Under the pieces are notes generated by a model that had not been told where the DNA came from, did not search any database, and saw nothing but the letters and a program-made list of their open reading frames with translations. From positions 1 to 64,000 of the forward strand of contig OMWC01000010.1 in assembly GCA_900314655.1 (NCBI GenBank): a stretch of 64,000 nucleotides of DNA, written 5' to 3'. Below are positions 51,825 to 63,448 of this stretch, piece after piece (position 1 is the stretch's first letter; every line of letters begins with the position of its first letter). Source of the DNA: an uncultured Prevotellaceae bacterium. Lineage in GTDB: Bacteria; Bacteroidota; Bacteroidia; Bacteroidales; Bacteroidaceae. A program made the position numbers and the translations under genes.

Positions 51825-53033
51825 TTACTTCGAGATCAGAGACTCGAGCTCCTTGGCGTTAGCCTCGTCGCCAATCAGGTAGTAAGCCTGATAGAGGGTG
51901 TAAGGCCAGTTCACGGTCAGATGATCGGGATCCTTAGCCTTAAGCTGATTCAAATTTGCAATAGACTCCTGCAGCAGGCTCTTAGCCTCGGGAGTCAGGT
52001 TACCGGCATTGGCATCCTTCAGGGTGATAGCCTGGTTGTTCTGGCAAAGAGCAAGGTTGAACTGTACCTGAATGAATTCGGGATCCAATGCGAGCGACTT
52101 CTTGTAACTCTCGATGGCATCAGCCCACTTGCTCTCACCCATCTCGCTTTCGCCCTTCAGGGCCCAAGCCATCTTGCTGGGATACTGGCTTACCTGCTTG
52201 TTGATAAGTGCATTCTTGGCAGCGTTGTCGCCGGTTGTCTGATAGTATTCAGTCAGCAGAGAGAACATACGCTCGTTGGCAGGATCTTGGTTGTAGAGTT
52301 CCTTGATCTCATTGAGATACTTCACAGAGTCTTCCTTGGTCTTCAAGGTAGCCTTCATGGAAAGGATCTTGATATCCATGGCGTCCTTAGCTACGGCTGT
52401 ATCGGCGAGAGCCACACCGGCATAACGGCTTGCTGCGGGATAATCCTGAGAGTTGTAGGAAGCCAGCGAAGCAAAGTAGGCAATCTGTCCAAGATACTGA
52501 TCCTTTGAGAAATCGTAGTCAGAATAGAGAGAGTTGCCCTTGCAGTCAACATAAGCAGCGAAAGCAGCAGCAGCCGACTTGAAGTCCTTATTGTTGTAAT
52601 AGTCCTGTCCGGCATTGATAAGTGCATTACGAACAGAAGCCAGACGGTCTTGATTCTTCTTGTGGAACTTAGGCTTTACCTTTCCCTTGGCATTGGGCAG
52701 CTGGTCATACTTTTCGCATTCGAAAGCAGACTGTACGGCCACACGGGCTGCCTCGTTCATACCATCTTTGTCGAAAGGGTCTTCTTTCTTCATAGCCTGG
52801 TTTGTAATCTGCACAGTCTGTTCTTTATCGAACTTGGCGAGAGCGAGGTCAACAACCTTGTTCCAAGCCTTGGCTCTTTCCTCGTCGTTCATACTAGAAA
52901 GATTGCTCTCCACGAGGGCCTTAGCCTCCTTGAAGTCTTTCGCATCCATTACCTTCTTCACTGCATCAGGATTCTGAGCATTGGCTGAGACTACCATACA
53001 GGCAGCTACGGCCATCAAAACGATTTTTTTCAT
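51825..53033 (-). CDS. Exported TPR protein
   Basis: A 402-residue periplasmic or surface protein with signal peptide MKKIVLMAVAACMVVSANAQ and many TPR-like repeats (YYNNKDFKSAAAAFAAYVDC; WADAIESYKKSLALDPEFIQ near residue 300). Rich in Lys, Ala and Asp. No lipobox. It lies 64 bases after gyrA without a clear promoter of its own. The function is unknown; TPRs indicate protein binding. Confidence 0.8.
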   Translation of the reverse strand: MKKIVLMAVAACMVVSANAQNPDAVKKVMDAKDFKEAKALVESNLSSMNDEERAKAWNKVVDLALAKFDKEQTVQITNQAMKKEDPFDKDGMNEAARVAVQSAFECEKYDQLPNAKGKVKPKFHKKNQDRLASVRNALINAGQDYYNNKDFKSAAAAFAAYVDCKGNSLYSDYDFSKDQYLGQIAYFASLASYNSQDYPAASRYAGVALADTAVAKDAMDIKILSMKATLKTKEDSVKYLNEIKELYNQDPANERMFSLLTEYYQTTGDNAAKNALINKQVSQYPSKMAWALKGESEMGESKWADAIESYKKSLALDPEFIQVQFNLALCQNNQAITLKDANAGNLTPEAKSLLQESIANLNQLKAKDPDHLTVNWPYTLYQAYYLIGDEANAKELESLISK

Positions 53034-53097
53034 AATCTTTGTTTAATATTAAAAGGTTCGTATCTTTTGACTATTGTTATGTTAAAAGGTTTAATCT

Positions 53098-55773
53098 CTA
53101 TTCTTGAACGTCATCATTCTCCTCGTTCTCATCCACAAAGTCAACGATGTCCTCATCGCTCTCCTCGCGGCTCTCTACTCTCCCCTCGTCAGAAGAGAGT
53201 TCCTTGCGGAAAGTGTCGTTGTTCTGATTCCATTCCTCGCGGCTCTTCTGCTCCACGATGGCCTCCAGCTCGCTGCTCATCACCTTGCAGACGCTGGCAA
53301 TGACATCATTCTTCTTGGAGAGATTGATGAGGCGGACGCCCTGGGTGGCACGTCCCATCACTCGGCATTCAGCTACCGACAGACGAATCACGATACCACT
53401 CTTGTTGATGATCATCAGGTCGTTGTCGTCGGTCACGTTCTTGATGGCAACCAGACGGCCTGTCTTCTCCGTGATATTGAGCGTCTTCACGCCCTTACCG
53501 CCACGGTTGGTCACACGGTAGTCTTCCACCTGCGAACGCTTGCCGTAGCCTTCCTCGGAGACAACCATTACGGTTTCCTTCTCGGGATCGTTCACCACAA
53601 TCATGCCAACCACGGCATCATCCTCGCCAGAGAGGCGCATACCGCGAACACCCGTGGCCACACGGCCCATCGTGCGGACGGTATTCTCATGGAAACGTAC
53701 GGCACGTCCGTTGCGGTCGGCCATGATGAGTTCGTTCTTACCGTTAGTCAGACGAACATCCACCACCTCATCGCCTTCCATGATGTTGATGGCAATCACA
53801 CCGTTGGCGCGCGGACGGCTATAGGCTTCGAGCGAAGTCTTCTTCACCGTTCCGTTCTTGGTGGCGAACACCACATAATGGGAATTGATGAATTCGGTAT
53901 CTTCAAGGCCCTTGTTGCGTAGGCGCATGCAGGCGTTGACGGCATCGTCAGACTCAATGTTGAGCATATTCTGAATGGCGCGGCCCTTAGAGTTCTTGTC
54001 ACCTTCGGGAATCTCATAGCACTTCAGCCAGTAGCAACGGCCCTTCTTCGTGAAGAACATCATGGTCTGGTGCATCGTAGCCGGATAGATGTACTCCGTA
54101 AAGTCAGCTTCGCGCGAACGGGCACCCTTTGCTCCCACTCCACCACGGGCTTGCTCACGGAAATCGGAAAGCGGCGTGCGCTTGATATAGCCCAGATGGC
54201 TGATGGTGATCACCACGGGATCGTTGGGATAGAAGTCCTCGGCATTAAACTCATGCTCGGCGGGCACAATCTGCGTGCGACGCTCGTCGCCATACTTGGC
54301 CTTCACTTCGAGCAGGTCGTCCTTCATCACCTGCTTGCAAACCTCGGGATCGTCGAGGATGGTCTGCAGGTATTCTATCTGCTTCATCAGGTCTTCATAC
54401 TCCTTGTGCAACTCGTCCATACGCAGGCCGGTGAGCTGGCTCAGACGCATATCCACGATAGCTTTCGACTGAAGTTCGTCCAGTTCGAAACGCTTCTCCA
54501 AGTTGCGCTGGGCATCGGTAGGCGTCTTCGAGCCTCGGATGATGTGTACCACCTCGTCGATATTGTCGCAGGCAATGATGAGTCCTTCCAGAATGTGAGC
54601 GCGTTCCTTAGCCTTACGCAGGTCAAACTGCGTGCGGCGGATGGTCACGTCGTGGCGATGCTCAATGAAGTAGCCGATGCACTCCTTCAGGGAAAGGAGC
54701 TTCGGTGAAAGGCGTGTTTTGTCGTTCTTTCCGGGAACCAGCGCAATGTTGTTTACCGAGAAAGAACTCTGCAGGGCCGTCATCTTGAACAGCTTGTTCA
54801 GGATGACGTTGGCGTTGGCGTCCTTCTTCACGTCGATGACGATACGCATACCTTGACGGCCGGTCTCGTCGTTAGCGTTGGAAATACCTTCCAGTTTGCC
54901 TTCCTTCACGAGGTCGGCAATGTATTCGATAAGTTGCTGCTTGTTGACGCCGTAGGGAATCTCCGTAATGACAATCTTATCGTGGTTCTCGCCGCTTTCA
55001 ATCTCAGCCTTTGCGCGCATCACGATCTTTCCGCGTCCCGTCTCATAGGCATCCTTCACGCCTTGCAGGCCGTAGATGAAGGCACCCGTTGGGAAGTCAG
55101 GCGCAGGGATATACTGCATCAGTCCCTCGGTATCAATGTCGGGGTTGTCGATATAGGCGCAGCAGCCGTCGATGACCTCTCCGAGGTTATGTGTAGGCAT
55201 ATTGGTGGCCATACCCACGGCAATACCGTTACCTCCGTTCACCAGCAGGTTGGGCACCTTCGTAGGCATCACGGTTGGCTCCTGAAGCGTATCGTCGAAG
55301 TTGTTGGCCATATCCACGGTGTCTTTCTCCAGGTCGTCCATGATATGCTCACCCATCTTCGAGAGGCGGCACTCGGTGTATCGCATGGCAGCCGGTGAGT
55401 CACCATCGACGGAACCGAAGTTACCCTGTCCGTCAATCAGCGTGTAGCGCATGTTCCAGTCCTGACCCATACGCACCAGTGCTCCATAAACGGAACTGTC
55501 GCCATGGGGGTGATATTTACCGAGCACTTCACCTACAACGCGGGCACATTTCTTATAAGGTTGCGTGCTCACGTTGTTGATACCTTTCATACCAAAGAGA
55601 ATACGGCGGTGAACGGGCTTGAAACCGTCACGAACATCAGGAAGGGCACGTGCCACGATGACCGACATCGAATAGTCGATGTAGGAACTTCGCATTTCTT
55701 CCTCGATGTTGATTTTGATAATTCGGTCGTTGTCAAGCGTCTGACCGTCGTCGAATGTTTGATTTTCGTCCAT
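53098..55773 (-). CDS. gyrA: DNA gyrase subunit A
   Basis: An 891-residue type II topoisomerase subunit that cuts and rejoins DNA to add negative supercoils with GyrB. The catalytic Tyr is residue 132 in AAMRYTE. The quinolone region reads [20 protein letters not shown]: Ser at the E. coli 83 position and Gly at the E. coli 87 position. The C-terminal beta-pinwheel has the GyrA-box-like repeats ([32 protein letters not shown]). The tail is strongly acidic. A promoter lies 76 bases upstream. Confidence 0.95.
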   Translation of the reverse strand: MDENQTFDDGQTLDNDRIIKINIEEEMRSSYIDYSMSVIVARALPDVRDGFKPVHRRILFGMKGINNVSTQPYKKCARVVGEVLGKYHPHGDSSVYGALVRMGQDWNMRYTLIDGQGNFGSVDGDSPAAMRYTECRLSKMGEHIMDDLEKDTVDMANNFDDTLQEPTVMPTKVPNLLVNGGNGIAVGMATNMPTHNLGEVIDGCCAYIDNPDIDTEGLMQYIPAPDFPTGAFIYGLQGVKDAYETGRGKIVMRAKAEIESGENHDKIVITEIPYGVNKQQLIEYIADLVKEGKLEGISNANDETGRQGMRIVIDVKKDANANVILNKLFKMTALQSSFSVNNIALVPGKNDKTRLSPKLLSLKECIGYFIEHRHDVTIRRTQFDLRKAKERAHILEGLIIACDNIDEVVHIIRGSKTPTDAQRNLEKRFELDELQSKAIVDMRLSQLTGLRMDELHKEYEDLMKQIEYLQTILDDPEVCKQVMKDDLLEVKAKYGDERRTQIVPAEHEFNAEDFYPNDPVVITISHLGYIKRTPLSDFREQARGGVGAKGARSREADFTEYIYPATMHQTMMFFTKKGRCYWLKCYEIPEGDKNSKGRAIQNMLNIESDDAVNACMRLRNKGLEDTEFINSHYVVFATKNGTVKKTSLEAYSRPRANGVIAINIMEGDEVVDVRLTNGKNELIMADRNGRAVRFHENTVRTMGRVATGVRGMRLSGEDDAVVGMIVVNDPEKETVMVVSEEGYGKRSQVEDYRVTNRGGKGVKTLNITEKTGRLVAIKNVTDDNDLMIINKSGIVIRLSVAECRVMGRATQGVRLINLSKKNDVIASVCKVMSSELEAIVEQKSREEWNQNNDTFRKELSSDEGRVESREESDEDIVDFVDENEENDDVQE

Positions 55774-55848
55774 TGTTTATATTTGTTAATTTCCTTTTTA
55801 AGCGCGTTTTTTTGCGTTCTGAGCGCATAAGGCTCATTTTTAACCATG

Positions 55849-55856
55849 CAAAATTA
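55849..55856 (-). promoter_or_regulatory. -7 box of gyrA
   Basis: The reverse strand reads TAATTTTG, 76 bases before gyrA. Confidence 0.55.
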
Positions 55857-55971
55857 CGAATAAAAACTGAACTGTGCAAACATTTAAGGAATTTAAGCAC
55901 ATAATTTAATAAAAGGTAATAACAAGACATAAATATCAGGCCGAAATATTGGCCGAACCGATTATTTGCAT

Positions 55972-55979
55972 TATCTTTG
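55972..55979 (+). promoter_or_regulatory. -7 box of the small secreted protein gene
   Basis: TATCTTTG, 30 bases before the ATG at 56009. It fixes the start, because longer frames would begin upstream of the promoter. Confidence 0.6.
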
Positions 55980-56008
55980 CACTCAGACAATTAACTCGAA
56001 ATACGTAT

Positions 56009-56503
56009 ATGATGAAAAAAGCATTTGCCATCTTTTGCCTGCTCACGGCCACGCTGGGCGTGAATGCACAATGGTCTCAGCGAATCGTTGCCGCTGATAC
56101 CGAAAAGGGAACACCCTCCACATCGATGATAACCTACGAAGACAGTATCGGTTACCTATACTTCGATGAAGGAATGAACGATGTCTTCTATATCGGTAAT
56201 AACCAGTCGATTGAGTTTGCCGTCAACAAGTCGGCAAAGGTCAAGAAAGTCATCGCAAAAATCGAATGTTACGATGAGAACAACCAGCTCTTGGAAACCT
56301 ACGACGGCTATCAGCTGATTGCCAAGGACGAATACATTACCCTCTATTCCGACAAGCTCGACAAGCGAGGGGCAAGCCAGCGCAAGACCACCAAGAACAT
56401 CATCGACTTTGCCCTCAACAATGCCGGCTACATACGCTTCATCATCCCGATGGCAGACAATCAGACCTTCGACTTCAAGATTCCCTGCAAGCGTATCTGC
56501 TGA
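56009..56503 (+). CDS. Small secreted protein of unknown function
   Basis: A 164-residue protein with signal peptide (KKAFAIFCLLTATLGVNAQ). The mature part is beta-rich: IGYLYFDEGMNDVFYIGNNQ, IAKIECYDENNQLLETYDGY, and an end FDFKIPCKRIC with two Cys that could pair. I do not recognise the family. It stands alone between gyrA and carB and is followed by array R3. Confidence 0.7.
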   Translation: MMKKAFAIFCLLTATLGVNAQWSQRIVAADTEKGTPSTSMITYEDSIGYLYFDEGMNDVFYIGNNQSIEFAVNKSAKVKKVIAKIECYDENNQLLETYDGYQLIAKDEYITLYSDKLDKRGASQRKTTKNIIDFALNNAGYIRFIIPMADNQTFDFKIPCKRIC

Positions 56504-56529
56504 TAGAGCCAAGCTATATTACAGGCCTT

Positions 56530-56617
56530 GCTTCCACCCATTGGAAGCCTTGTTTCCAGACTTTTGAAGCATCCTTTCCACCCATTGGAAACAACCCTTC
56601 CAATGGGTGGAAGCTTT
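56530..56617. repeat. 22-bp tandem repeat array R3, four units
   Basis: Units start at 56530, 56552, 56574 and 56596. Arms are GCTTCC/GGAAGC or TTTCC/GGAAA, the same class as units 1-3 of the array at 35458. Units 1 and 4 share CCAATGGGTGGAAGC on opposite strands. A fifth degenerate unit may follow. The rest of the 56504-56950 gap shows no gene. Confidence 0.8.
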
Positions 56618-56956
56618 ATCTCCAATTAATACCACTCTTTTGAAGAAAAATCACGAAAAAGCCTCAAGATAGAGGGTTTGGTAGGGGGATGGTAGTAGGT
56701 TAAACGCCCTTACCTGCTACCAATAACCACTTAGAAGACAACGTTTTACAACGAAAATAGAGGGTATAGAGGGTTTTATTTCATTTTCTGCGTATGAAGA
56801 TATCATCCATCAGCTTGCAAGACATCATCCGATGGAATGCGACATTTCAACTTCATAACGCCCCTATCTTTTGCATAAAAAATGGATTTATTTTTTTTAA
56901 CGGGCGCGTGAGTGAAGATAATAGGAAGAGCATTTCCATATTCCAATTAAAAGATG

Positions 56957-56964
56957 TAACTTTG
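56957..56964 (+). promoter_or_regulatory. -7 box of the carB-uvrA operon
   Basis: TAACTTTG, 89 bases before carB. Confidence 0.6.
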
Positions 56965-57052
56965 CACACAATTTGGAGATATGCATTTTGCAAGCATATT
57001 TTTCTAGTCAGGAAACAACGTTTTTGGATTCATACAATAAACTAAAGATAAA

Positions 57053-60000
57053 ATGAAAAAGAAACTCAACAAGGTGCTCGTACTGGGTTCGGGCGCTCTG
57101 AAAATCGGACAGGCCGGAGAGTTCGACTACTCTGGCTCGCAGGCATTGAAGGCCCTGCGTGAAGAAGGTATCTCATCAGTGCTCGTGAACCCCAACATTG
57201 CAACCATCCAGACTTCGGAGGGCATTGCCGACAAGGTGTATTTCCAGCCTGTCACCACCCACTTCGTGACCGAAATCATTAAGAAGGAACGGCCCGACGG
57301 AATTCTGCTGGCTTTCGGAGGACAGACGGCGCTCAACTGCGGTACGGAACTCTATCTGAACGGCACGCTGAAGGAATATGGCGTGGAGGTGCTCGGCACT
57401 TCTGTTGAGGCCATCATGAACACGGAAGACCGAGACCTCTTCGTGAAGAAACTCGACGAGGTGGAACTGAAGACTCCCGTGAGCCACGCCGTGGAAAACA
57501 TGGACGATGCCCTGAAGGCTGCCCGCGAAATCGGATTCCCGGTAATGATCCGCTCGGCATACGCCCTGGGCGGTCTCGGCTCTGGTATCTGTCCTGACGA
57601 GAAGCGCTTCGTAGAACTCGCCGAAAGTGCCTTCACCTTTGCTCCCCAGATTCTCGTGGAAGAGTCGCTGAAGGGCTGGAAGGAGATTGAGTTCGAGTGC
57701 ATCCGCGATGCCAATGACCATTGTTTCACCGTGGCTTCCATGGAGAACTTCGACCCGCTTGGAATCCATACGGGCGAGAGTATCGTGGTGGCTCCCACCT
57801 GTTCGCTTACGGCTGAGCAGGTGAAGCAATTGCAGGAAATCACAATCCGTTGTGTGCGTCATCTGGGCATCGTCGGTGAGTGCAACATCCAGTTCGCCTT
57901 CAACGCCACCACCAACGACTACCGCATCATCGAAATCAATGCCCGCCTGAGCCGTTCATCGGCATTGGCTTCCAAGGCCACGGGCTATCCCCTCGCCTTC
58001 GTGGCTGCCAAGATTGCACTCGGCTACACACTCGACCAGATTGGCGAGATGGGCACCCCCAACTCCGCCTATGTGGCTCCGAGCCTCGACTATATGATCT
58101 GTAAGATTCCTCGTTGGGACCTCACCAAGTTCTCTGGCGTAAGCCGCCTCATCGGTTCTTCGATGAAGTCCGTAGGCGAGATCATGAGCATCGGCCGCAG
58201 CTTCGAGGAAATGATTCAGAAAGGTCTCCGTATGATTGGTCAGGGCATGCACGGATTCGTGGGCAACGACCACACCAAGTTCGACGACCTCGAAGATGCC
58301 CTGCAAAATCCTACCGACCTCCGCATTTTCGCCATCGCTCAGGCTTTGGAGGAGGGCTACTCCGTGGAACGCATCGAAGAACTGACCAAGATCGACGTCT
58401 GGTTCCTGGAGCGTCTGAAGCATATCGTTGACCTCAAGCATGAACTGCAGCAGTTCAACACGCTGGAGGAAATCCCCGACGAGAAGCTTCGCGAGGTGAA
58501 GGCTGCCGGATTCTCCGATTTCCAGATTGCACGCTTCGTACTGAAGCCCACCGACAGCATGGAAAAAGAGAACCTCGCCGTTCGCAAATACCGCAAGCAG
58601 CGCGGTATCGTGCCTTCCGTGAAGCGCATCAATACCGTGGCCAGCGAGCATCCCGAACTCACCAACTACCTCTACTTCACTTACCTCTCGCAGGTAGAGC
58701 CCACGATGGCCGACGCCAAAGGTTCCGTGTGTTGCTGTACCCCAGCAACTTATAAAACCGCTGAGCACGACATCGACTACTATAAGAATGAGAAATCCGT
58801 AGTGGTGCTCGGTTCCGGTGCTTACCGTATCGGTTCCAGCGTAGAGTTCGACTGGTGTTCCGTGAACGCCATCAACACGGCCCGCAAGCTTGGCTACAAG
58901 AGCATCATGATCAACTATAACCCCGAGACGGTTTCCACCGACTACGACATGTGTGACCGGCTCTATTTCGACGAACTTTCCATGGAGCGTGTGCTCGATG
59001 TGATCGACCTTGAGGAGCCTCGCGGTGTTATCGTGAGTGTGGGCGGACAGATCCCCAACAACCTCGCGATGAAACTCCACCGTCAGGGTGTGCCCGTGCT
59101 CGGTACGTCGCCCGTCAATATCGACCGCGCTGAAAACCGTGACAAATTCTCGGCCATGCTCGACAAGCTCGGAATCGACCAGCCTGCCTGGCGTGCACTT
59201 ACATCCGAGGAAGACATCAAGGAATTCGTCGAGGAAGTGGGTTTCCCCGTTCTTGTGCGTCCTTCCTACGTGCTCTCTGGTGCAGCCATGAACGTCTGCT
59301 ACGACTACGACGAGCTGCATCGCTTCCTCAACATGGCCACCGAGGTTTCCAAAGACTATCCCGTGGTGGTCAGCCAGTTCATGCAAGACACCAAGGAGAT
59401 TGAGTTCGATGCCGTTGCCGACAAGGGAGAGGTCGTTGAATACGCCATTTCCGAACACGTGGAGTATGCTGGCGTTCACTCGGGTGATGCCACGATGGTA
59501 TTCCCCGCCCAGAACATCTATTTCTCCACGATCCGCCAGATTAAGAAGATTTCGCGTAAGATTGCCAAGGAACTCAATATCAGCGGTCCCTTCAACATCC
59601 AGTTCCTCGCAAAGAACCGCGAGGTGAAGGTCATCGAATGCAATCTCCGCGCCAGCCGTTCGTTCCCCTTCGTTTCTAAGATACTGAAACGCAACTTCAT
59701 CGAGACGGCCACGAAGATTATGCTCGACGCTCCTTACCAGAGACCCGACAGCAGCGAGTTCGACATCGACCGCATCGGCGTGAAGGCCAGTCAGTTCTCT
59801 TTCGCACGTCTGCAAAATGCCGACCCCGTGCTCGGTGTGGATATGAGTTCCACCGGCGAGGTGGGCTGCCTGGGCGACGACCTCAACGAGGCCCTGCTCA
59901 ATTCGCTCATCGCCACCGGCTACCGTCTGCCTAAGCAGAATATTCTCATCTCTTCGGGTGCCGTGAAAGGCAAGGTGGCCCTCTTGGAGCCTGCCCGCGA

Positions 60001-60340
60001 ACTGGTGAAGAACGGCTATCATATCTACGCCACCGCCGGAACTGCCAAGTTCTTCAAGGAGAACGGCGTGGAGGCCACAGCCGTGGCATGGCCTGACGAA
60101 GATGCCGACAACAACGTGATGAACATGATCCAGGCCCACCAGCTTGACCTCATCATCAACGTTCCGAAGAACCACTCCAACCGCGAACTCACCAACGGCT
60201 ATCGCATCCGCCGCGGAGCCATCGACCATAACATTCCGCTGATGACCAACGTGCGTCTGGCCAAGGCTTTCATCGAAGCCTTCTGCGCCATGAAGCTCGA
60301 AGACATCAAGATCAAGAGTTGGCAGGAGTATAATAATTGA
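57053..60340 (+). CDS. carB: Carbamoyl-phosphate synthase large subunit
   Basis: A 1095-residue enzyme that makes carbamoyl phosphate from bicarbonate, ammonia and 2 ATP for pyrimidines and arginine. Two ATP-grasp halves are seen: KVLVLGSGALKIGQAGEFDY at the start and SVVVLGSGAYRIGSSVEFDW near residue 580. Substrate loops such as SAYALGGLGSG and SYVLSGAAMNV are intact. The C-terminal allosteric domain (MGS-like) starts near residue 960. Full-length. The small subunit carA, usually adjacent, is not upstream here. Confidence 0.95.
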   Translation: MKKKLNKVLVLGSGALKIGQAGEFDYSGSQALKALREEGISSVLVNPNIATIQTSEGIADKVYFQPVTTHFVTEIIKKERPDGILLAFGGQTALNCGTELYLNGTLKEYGVEVLGTSVEAIMNTEDRDLFVKKLDEVELKTPVSHAVENMDDALKAAREIGFPVMIRSAYALGGLGSGICPDEKRFVELAESAFTFAPQILVEESLKGWKEIEFECIRDANDHCFTVASMENFDPLGIHTGESIVVAPTCSLTAEQVKQLQEITIRCVRHLGIVGECNIQFAFNATTNDYRIIEINARLSRSSALASKATGYPLAFVAAKIALGYTLDQIGEMGTPNSAYVAPSLDYMICKIPRWDLTKFSGVSRLIGSSMKSVGEIMSIGRSFEEMIQKGLRMIGQGMHGFVGNDHTKFDDLEDALQNPTDLRIFAIAQALEEGYSVERIEELTKIDVWFLERLKHIVDLKHELQQFNTLEEIPDEKLREVKAAGFSDFQIARFVLKPTDSMEKENLAVRKYRKQRGIVPSVKRINTVASEHPELTNYLYFTYLSQVEPTMADAKGSVCCCTPATYKTAEHDIDYYKNEKSVVVLGSGAYRIGSSVEFDWCSVNAINTARKLGYKSIMINYNPETVSTDYDMCDRLYFDELSMERVLDVIDLEEPRGVIVSVGGQIPNNLAMKLHRQGVPVLGTSPVNIDRAENRDKFSAMLDKLGIDQPAWRALTSEEDIKEFVEEVGFPVLVRPSYVLSGAAMNVCYDYDELHRFLNMATEVSKDYPVVVSQFMQDTKEIEFDAVADKGEVVEYAISEHVEYAGVHSGDATMVFPAQNIYFSTIRQIKKISRKIAKELNISGPFNIQFLAKNREVKVIECNLRASRSFPFVSKILKRNFIETATKIMLDAPYQRPDSSEFDIDRIGVKASQFSFARLQNADPVLGVDMSSTGEVGCLGDDLNEALLNSLIATGYRLPKQNILISSGAVKGKVALLEPARELVKNGYHIYATAGTAKFFKENGVEATAVAWPDEDADNNVMNMIQAHQLDLIINVPKNHSNRELTNGYRIRRGAIDHNIPLMTNVRLAKAFIEAFCAMKLEDIKIKSWQEYNN

Positions 60341-60388
60341 TATATTTCTGGTTTTCAAGTTTCAAAATTAAGGATTATTTTTAATTGT

Positions 60389-63253
60389 TTGGACAGCAGC
60401 AATATAGAAGTGCGCAATGCGCGCGTAAACAATCTTAAAGGTATCTCGCTCGACATTCCCCGCGACAAGTTCATTGTCGTGGCGGGTGTCTCGGGCAGCG
60501 GAAAATCCTCTCTGGCCTTCGACACGCTTTATGCCGAAGGTCAGCGTCGTTATGTGGAATCGCTCAGTTCCTATGCTCGCCAGTTCCTGGGACGTATGAG
60601 CAAGCCGGAGTGCGACACGATCAAGGGTCTGCCCCCTGCCATCGCCATCGAGCAGAAGACCATCGCACGCAATCCGCGCTCCACCGTCGGTACTTCCACC
60701 GAAATCTACGAGTACCTGCGGCTTCTCTTCGCCCGCATTGGAAAGACCTACTCCCCCATCAGCGGACAAGAGGTCAAGAAGCATTCCACCGAGGACATCC
60801 TTGCCTGCACGCGCCAGTTCCAAAGCGGAACCAAATTCGTGATGATGGCTCCCTTGGTGATTCCCGAAAACCGTTCCCTTCAGAAGCAACTCGAAATGGA
60901 ACTCCAGCAGGGTTATGCGCGTATATATTATAAAGGAGCATTCCAGCGCATCGAGGACTTCCTTGAAGACGAGGCCCTGTTGGGCGAAGCCGACCGCGAG
61001 CGTCTCAATACCGGCGAACACGTCATCTGGTTGCTTATCAGCCGCATGTCCGTAGAGGATACACCCGACAGCATTTCGCGTCTTCTCGATTCCGCCGAGA
61101 CGGCTTTCTATGAAGGCGACGGCGAGTGTCGCCTGATGTTCCTTCCCAGCAATATTGCCTACGACTTCTCCACCCGTTTCGAAGCCGACGGCATCCGCTT
61201 TGAGGAGCCCAGCGACAATATGTTCTCCTTCAACTCTCCATTGGGGGCCTGCCCCACCTGTGAAGGGTTCGGACGCATCATCGGCATCGACGAGAAACTT
61301 GTCATCCCCAACTCCACGCTTTCCGTCTATGAAGGCTGTGTGCAATGTTGGCACGGTGATAAGATGAAACAATGGCAGGATGAATTCTGCCGCCGGGCAG
61401 CCCGCGACAACTTCCCCATTTTCAAGCCCTACATGGACCTCACGCGGCAAGAGAAAGACTGGCTCTGGCACGGGCTTCCTTCCGATACCAAGGACATCCA
61501 CCAGCAAGTCTCCATTGATGCTTTCTTCCAGATGGTAAAGGAGAATCAGTACAAGATTCAGTATCGTGTGATGATGAGTCGCTATCGCGGAAAGACCGTC
61601 TGTCCCGACTGTCACGGCACACGACTTAAGAAAGAAGCCGAATACGTGAAAATCAACGGTATGAGCATCACCAACCTCGTGGAAATGCCCATCGCTAACC
61701 TCAAGGAATGGTTCGAACGCCTGCAGCTCAGTGAGCACGATGCCGAAGTAGGAAAACGCCTGCTGACCGAAATCCGTTCCCGTCTGCAATTCCTTGTTGA
61801 TGTGGGACTTGGATATCTCACGCTCAACCGTCAGTCCAATACTCTTTCAGGCGGTGAAAGCCAGCGCATCAACCTCACCACCTCACTCGGCAGTTCACTT
61901 GTGGGCAGCCTCTATATCCTCGATGAGCCTAGTATCGGACTCCACACGCGCGACTCCTACCGCCTTATCCATGTACTCAAGGAACTGCAAAGTCTCGGCA
62001 ACACAGTCATTGTGGTGGAACACGACGAAGACATTATGCGTGCTGCTGACTATCTTATCGACATCGGTCCCGATGCCGGACGACTGGGCGGTGAAATCGT
62101 ATTCCAGGGCAATGTGGCCGATATTCTGAAAGACCCGGAAGCCCCGGCAACCCAAGCTCTCCTCGCCAAATATCCGAAAAGCTATTCCATCAAATACCTC
62201 ACGGGCACAGAAACCATCGACGTACCCCAGAGCCGACGCACTTGGAACCGAAGCATTCTGCTCCGGGGGTGCCGCATGAACAATCTGAAAGGCATCAACG
62301 CCGAGTTCCCCCTCAACGTGATGAATGTCATCACCGGAGTCTCAGGCAGCGGAAAGTCGTCGCTCGTCAAGGGCATCCTCTACCCCGCCCTCAAGCGTCA
62401 TCTCGACGAAGTGGCAGAACTTCCCGGAGAATACATCGCCCTCGAAGGCGACTGGAAGGAAATCCGCCACGTGGAGATGGTTGACCAGAACCCCATCGGC
62501 AAGAGCACACGCTCCAACCCCGCCACCTACGTCAAGGCCTACGACGCCATCCGTCAGCTCTACGCCGAACAGCCCCTTGCCAAGCAGATGGGATTCTCCG
62601 CACAATACTTCTCCTTCAATGCCGACGGAGGCCGGTGCGAAGAATGTCAGGGAGCAGGTGTCATTACCGTGGAGATGCAATTCATGGCCGACCTCACGCT
62701 CACCTGCGAAGCCTGTCACGGGCAACGCTTCAAGCGAGAAATCCTTGACGTGAGATTCCACGGCAAGAACATCTGTGAGATACTGGAAATGACTGTCTCC
62801 GAAGCTATTGAGTTCTTTGGCGAGCATCAACAGAAAACCATCGTGGACTGTCTGAAGCCCCTCGAGGACGTCGGACTCGGCTACATCAAACTTGGCCAGA
62901 ACAGTAGCACCCTCTCTGGCGGAGAAAACCAGCGTGTCAAACTCGCCTACTTCATTGGCAAGGAACAGCAAGAGCCTACACTCTTCATCTTTGACGAGCC
63001 CACCACTGGCCTGCATTTCCACGACATCAAGCGCCTTCTCGCAGCCTTTGATGCCCTTATCAGTCGAGGCCATAGCATCATCGTCATTGAGCACAATATG
63101 GACGTCATCAAATGCGCCGACCACATCATCGACCTTGGTCCCGAAGGCGGCGATAAAGGTGGTACGATCGTCTGTCAGGGCACACCCGAGACCATAGCAG
63201 CCTGCAAGCAGAGCCTCACCGGCAAATATCTCGCAGAGAAGCTCAAACCATAA
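60389..63253 (+). CDS. uvrA: Excinuclease ABC subunit A (UvrA)
   Basis: A 954-residue DNA-damage sensor of nucleotide excision repair with two ABC ATPase halves: Walker [13 protein letters not shown] near residue 32 and [12 protein letters not shown] near residue 651, signatures LSGGESQRI and LSGGENQRV, and zinc-finger Cys pairs ([32 protein letters not shown]). No ATG exists between the carB stop and the conserved start, so TTG at 60389 ([17 protein letters not shown]) is the probable start. It lies 48 bases after carB in the same direction. Confidence 0.93.
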   Translation: MDSSNIEVRNARVNNLKGISLDIPRDKFIVVAGVSGSGKSSLAFDTLYAEGQRRYVESLSSYARQFLGRMSKPECDTIKGLPPAIAIEQKTIARNPRSTVGTSTEIYEYLRLLFARIGKTYSPISGQEVKKHSTEDILACTRQFQSGTKFVMMAPLVIPENRSLQKQLEMELQQGYARIYYKGAFQRIEDFLEDEALLGEADRERLNTGEHVIWLLISRMSVEDTPDSISRLLDSAETAFYEGDGECRLMFLPSNIAYDFSTRFEADGIRFEEPSDNMFSFNSPLGACPTCEGFGRIIGIDEKLVIPNSTLSVYEGCVQCWHGDKMKQWQDEFCRRAARDNFPIFKPYMDLTRQEKDWLWHGLPSDTKDIHQQVSIDAFFQMVKENQYKIQYRVMMSRYRGKTVCPDCHGTRLKKEAEYVKINGMSITNLVEMPIANLKEWFERLQLSEHDAEVGKRLLTEIRSRLQFLVDVGLGYLTLNRQSNTLSGGESQRINLTTSLGSSLVGSLYILDEPSIGLHTRDSYRLIHVLKELQSLGNTVIVVEHDEDIMRAADYLIDIGPDAGRLGGEIVFQGNVADILKDPEAPATQALLAKYPKSYSIKYLTGTETIDVPQSRRTWNRSILLRGCRMNNLKGINAEFPLNVMNVITGVSGSGKSSLVKGILYPALKRHLDEVAELPGEYIALEGDWKEIRHVEMVDQNPIGKSTRSNPATYVKAYDAIRQLYAEQPLAKQMGFSAQYFSFNADGGRCEECQGAGVITVEMQFMADLTLTCEACHGQRFKREILDVRFHGKNICEILEMTVSEAIEFFGEHQQKTIVDCLKPLEDVGLGYIKLGQNSSTLSGGENQRVKLAYFIGKEQQEPTLFIFDEPTTGLHFHDIKRLLAAFDALISRGHSIIVIEHNMDVIKCADHIIDLGPEGGDKGGTIVCQGTPETIAACKQSLTGKYLAEKLKP

Positions 63254-63303
63254 GGCAGATGAAAAAAACGCCAAAATCTTTTGGTGGAACGAAAAAATTC
63301 CAT

Positions 63304-63311
63304 TACCTTTG
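63304..63311 (+). promoter_or_regulatory. -7 box of the tRNA pair
   Basis: TACCTTTG, 20 bases before tRNA-Thr. Confidence 0.7.
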
Positions 63312-63331
63312 CACTCGCTTTTGAATAAAAA

Positions 63332-63407
<76 letters not shown>

Positions 63408-63448
63408 CTCTAATTAAATTCCTACCCATTTTAGTCCAAAGAATCATT

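Noticed and set aside
56794..57045. An 83-codon frame before carB
   Set aside because: It covers the carB promoter and leader and has no family resemblance or start signal.
57956..60358. An 800-codon open frame on the reverse strand of carB
   Set aside because: It is a mirror of the strongly biased carB codons, is rich in His, Val and Gly in a random way, and no family is recognisable. Similar long reverse frames lie over uvrA and batC.
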